7,420 nt of DNA from assembly GCA_910584955.1 (NCBI GenBank), contig CAJUDC010000123.1, forward strand, positions 1-7,420. Reading direction: 5' to 3'. A program made the translations under genes and the position numbers. Below are positions 7,001 to 7,420 of the stretch, in pieces. The notes below the pieces were generated by a model, which was not told the origin of the DNA, ran no database searches, and saw only the letters and a list, made by a program, of their open reading frames with translations. Each line of letters opens with the position of its first letter. Position 1 is the stretch's first letter. Source of the DNA: an uncultured Paraprevotella sp. (GTDB lineage Bacteria; Bacteroidota; Bacteroidia; Bacteroidales; Bacteroidaceae).

Positions 7001-7242
7001 CGCTAGGTTGGCGTGTGCCGAATCAAAAGGAATTGGTTATGATGCGTCGTGCGGGTGTATTTGAGAAGTTGGGAGATCAGATTAAATGGCTTTCCTGCTC
7101 GCAGGAATTCTATAATTTCATTAGAGGTGGAGAGATTCTTCAACGCTTTTTTGGAGTTACGAGAACCTATTCGCTTTTGGGAAGCGATGGCGGTCAAAAG
7201 GTCCGCTGTGTGCGTGATGTGATAGATACCACCCGACAATAA
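4057..7242 (+). CDS. Large fimbrial tip adhesin: fimbrillin-like/DUF4906-like lipoprotein with lectin-like C-terminus
   Basis: A 1061-residue lipoprotein, probably the pilus tip adhesin. The signal peptide ends in a perfect lipobox, L-T-A before C25, and an arginine processing site follows at V-Q-T-R60|A-A-L after a short first strand (A-A-V-T-L-S-W). Residues about 60-437 look like a fimbrillin fold ending in G-Y-A-V-Y-T-I-H-L-G and R-N-T-K-Y-T-Y-N-V-T-V-N-G (416-428). Residues about 445-650 resemble the DUF4906 region (FINEYVYQL, 'WHKYVN', 'MISQKSMQTYY'). The C-terminal part holds an EF-hand-like loop, D759-L-N-G-D-G-E-I-D-D-N-E770, and two modules resembling FISUMP/DUF1566 C-type-lectin folds: LRWYLP (771-776) to WRVRCIRN (849-856), and GWRVPNQKEL (984-993) to VRCVRD (1049-1054). 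It ends there, without a pilin donor strand, which suits a tip. Base composition drops sharply from about codon 645 to the stop. No von Willebrand A domain of the Mfa5 kind was seen. Ligand unknown. Confidence 0.82.
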   Translation: MDYSILWRRLGASCVYAVCLLLTACTEELLPADAGANVPEGLPAAVTLSWDTSEMGVQTRAALSDDESSRVNTLWIGIYGEDGHLKTSYFEPRNGEEGQHKVRSITLETTSGKCHIVGVANVTTNYGISDNEELNQAVGKPAGTSAGLSPLRDLLDKADTWEKFKSISAALLDSTDVSRFTPNLVMSGVYYEQADSDPVDWIDANEQTVSIAPGSSKLPGAIHLRRLISYVKFNLIAGKGITVEPTSWRVYNNPIICSLHEQTDNSADRSLYLLAKTGDRNNYGTSSVSYTFEKATEKEDGVDGYTFDFYQMENKQTGLADVIKTYNDRELEYKNADGTNTGIYRSLCPTNRTPDTENGVNTANFASFVEIRARVTYQTNITVDGTTQQVDRTGYAVYTIHLGGCDKKWTDFTNLRNTKYTYNVTVNGLNDIVVEAKRDGLTPGAEGNVTDTYAKVYELDAHYGVFNIQLSNEERTALTYRILAPFGNEMRELARDESPTGHTVKWKNRVPENQLYNWICFLPTSGEKVLAKYDPKDVWYLEDMKDLTGHRSYNGSTDPADRTLQWYTVFINEYVYQLDKDGELIEMAPADIATHSDETGQDWHKYVNKDNRIVWLTLDPINTSLDGENMYARSKFMISQKSMQTYYNSLSDNALGVEHENESYGLNMIWTLSTSGWNADNGRKNLKTYVTGKKWNSIIQETVSATSPAINRQGENKPETYPAIYQQVVATTRTASNYAPTSSRDFYEIQAACMTRNRDLNGDGEIDDNELRWYLPASGKYVRIILGRSSMKEPIMDYEANPTLPAGFSGGSDYLNRFRYSTSDGIRLWAEEGLSSNTLDRNTPDKTPWRVRCIRNIGVNLSAVVEHDPVQMAYVEHSESRTISMDFYDASSIRPSTSSFLPSHTVNSERNKISAAFEYAAEDISPSDIDGEMKRWDDYANNGSGHPLWKTACDENSVCGKYSQEMKDGKMVGGYNKGYADSLGWRVPNQKELVMMRRAGVFEKLGDQIKWLSCSQEFYNFIRGGEILQRFFGVTRTYSLLGSDGGQKVRCVRDVIDTTRQ
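6331..6366 (+). other. EF-hand/dockerin-like calcium loop in the tip protein
   Basis: The 12 codons encode D-L-N-G-D-G-E-I-D-D-N-E (residues 759-770). Positions 1, 3, 5 and 12 are D, N, D and E, position 6 is G and position 8 is I, a textbook calcium-binding loop. Only one loop is visible, so this is not a paired EF-hand or a full dockerin. It directly abuts the first lectin-like module (LRWYLP). I recall similar 'RNRDLNGDGxID' segments in related Bacteroidales proteins, so it is probably a family trait. Calcium binding itself is inferred. Confidence 0.65.
6367..6624 (+). other. Lectin-like (FISUMP/DUF1566-type) module 1 of the tip protein
   Basis: Residues 771-856 run from L-R-W-Y-L-P-A-S to T-P-W-R-V-R-C-I-R-N, with W-A-E-E-G at 829-833 between them. 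The order 'W-x-L/V-P ... W ... V-R-C-hydrophobic-R' is typical of C-type-lectin/formylglycine-enzyme-like modules found on bacterial surface proteins. The match is by motif only, and divergence is high. Confidence 0.5.
7006..7218 (+). other. Lectin-like (FISUMP/DUF1566-type) module 2 of the tip protein
   Basis: Residues 984-1054 run from G-W-R-V-P-N-Q-K-E-L through K-W-L-S-C-S (1010-1015) and L-L-G-S-D-G-G to K-V-R-C-V-R-D. This is the better match of the two modules to the FISUMP/DUF1566 pattern (G-W-R-L-P-T-x-x-E-L ... W-S-S ... V-R-C-V-R). It forms the extreme C-terminus, seven residues from the stop, so it would sit at the outermost end of the pilus. Confidence 0.6.
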
Positions 7243-7247
7243 TAATG
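7240..7247 (+). promoter_or_regulatory. Double stop and overlapping start (TAATAATG) between tip gene and next lipoprotein
   Basis: The tip gene ends TAA (7240-7242), a second in-frame TAA follows (7243-7245), and the next ATG (7245-7247) reuses its last A. The close fit argues that the downstream lipoprotein is translated from the same message as the pilus genes. Confidence 0.55.
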
Positions 7248-7420
7248 GCAATCTATCGGATGCGAGCAAGACAAGGCATAAGCGCGGTGTGCGGCCTGTT
7301 CCTGTTGGTGGCCGCTTGCGGCAACGGACGGGCACAGGCCGAAGCCGCTCCGTTGGAACCTCCCGCCTGCGACAGCACCGCCGTGGCGGCGGAGGAACTT
7401 CCCCTGCCTCAGATCCCCGA
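7245..7420 (+). CDS. Lipoprotein of unknown function, 3'-partial
   Basis: The frame from ATG 7245 is open to the window end (58 whole codons). It begins M-A-I-Y-R-M-R-A-R-Q, a basic n-region, then a hydrophobic core L-F-L-L and a lipobox V-A-A before C25. The mature start is Ala/Pro/Glu-rich (A-Q-A-E-A-A-P-L-E-P-P). There is no hydrophobic first strand and no T-R-A processing site as in the pilins next door, so it does not look like another fimbrillin. ATG 7260 is an alternative start. G+C is very high (43/60 in one row), in contrast to the end of the tip gene. The L-P-L-P-Q-I-P segment recalls the beginning of DUF5106-type lipoproteins, but too little is present to assign a family. Coupling to the tip gene suggests co-expression. 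Confidence 0.7.
   Translation, partial: MAIYRMRARQGISAVCGLFLLVAACGNGRAQAEAAPLEPPACDSTAVAAEELPLPQIP

Larger units (their letters stand above)
5990..7242 (+). other. AT-rich segment inside the tip gene (compositional island)
   Basis: Hand counts of 60-base rows give G+C of 35/60 at 5881-5940 and 36/60 at 5341-5400, but 25/60 at 6001-6060, 22/60 at 6541-6600 and 22/60 at 7081-7140. The next gene returns to 43/60 at 7321-7380. Codon choice shifts with it, from C/G-ending to T/A-ending codons. The segment ends with the stop codon and covers the lectin-like region. The left edge is approximate (about 5970-6060). Confidence 0.75.

Noticed and set aside
1..7420. CRISPR arrays, tRNA/rRNA genes, insertion sequences or invertible promoter repeats
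   Set aside because: No spaced direct repeats, cloverleaf-like segments, transposase-like proteins or long inverted repeat pairs were seen. A promoter inversion site could lie upstream of the window but cannot be judged here.

Overview
The window holds most of a type V (FimA/Mfa1-class) pilus operon from a member of the Bacteroidales. The evidence is the gene families (Mfa1-type major fimbrillin, FimB/Mfa2-type anchor, further fimbrillin-fold lipoproteins), lipobox signal peptides on all five products, weak or A-rich ribosome-binding regions, and stop-start coupling between genes. The background base composition is fairly high for the order: hand counts of 60-base rows give about 58-72% G+C in genes 2, 5 and the front of gene 4. 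That would fit a high-GC gut genus such as Alistipes, but the genus is a guess.

Layout, all on the + strand: (1) positions 1-1700, an Mfa1-family major fimbrial subunit, cut at its 5' end by the window edge; (2) 1701-1922, a 222-base spacer with a terminator-like hairpin and a second perfect stem-loop; (3) 1923-2942, a FimB/Mfa2-family anchor/length-control lipoprotein; (4) 2942-4024, a minor fimbrillin-like subunit whose ATG overlaps the previous stop (TAATG); (5) 4057-7242, a 1061-residue fimbrillin-like/DUF4906-like lipoprotein with an EF-hand loop and two C-type-lectin-like (FISUMP/DUF1566-like) modules at its C-terminus, best read as the pilus tip adhesin; (6) 7245-7420, the first 58 codons of another lipoprotein, again start-stop coupled.

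The likely joint role is as follows. All pilins are exported as lipoproteins. The subunits that polymerise carry a trypsin-like processing site 35-38 residues after the lipidated cysteine (K50 in gene 1, R64 in gene 3, R60 in gene 4). Cleavage there removes the first strand and opens a groove for the C-terminal strand of a neighbour. The gene 2 product lacks such a site and would stay lipid-anchored at the base. The gene 4 product ends in lectin-like modules instead of a donor strand, as expected of a tip.

The most striking feature is compositional mosaicism. The gene for the abundant major pilin, and the last 1.2 kb of the tip gene (from about 5990 to the stop), are near 37-42% G+C in sampled rows. 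The anchor, the minor subunit, the front of the tip gene and the following gene are near 58-72%. The break inside the tip gene is abrupt and falls just before the lectin-like region, suggesting exchange of the exposed adhesin end onto a conserved assembly module.
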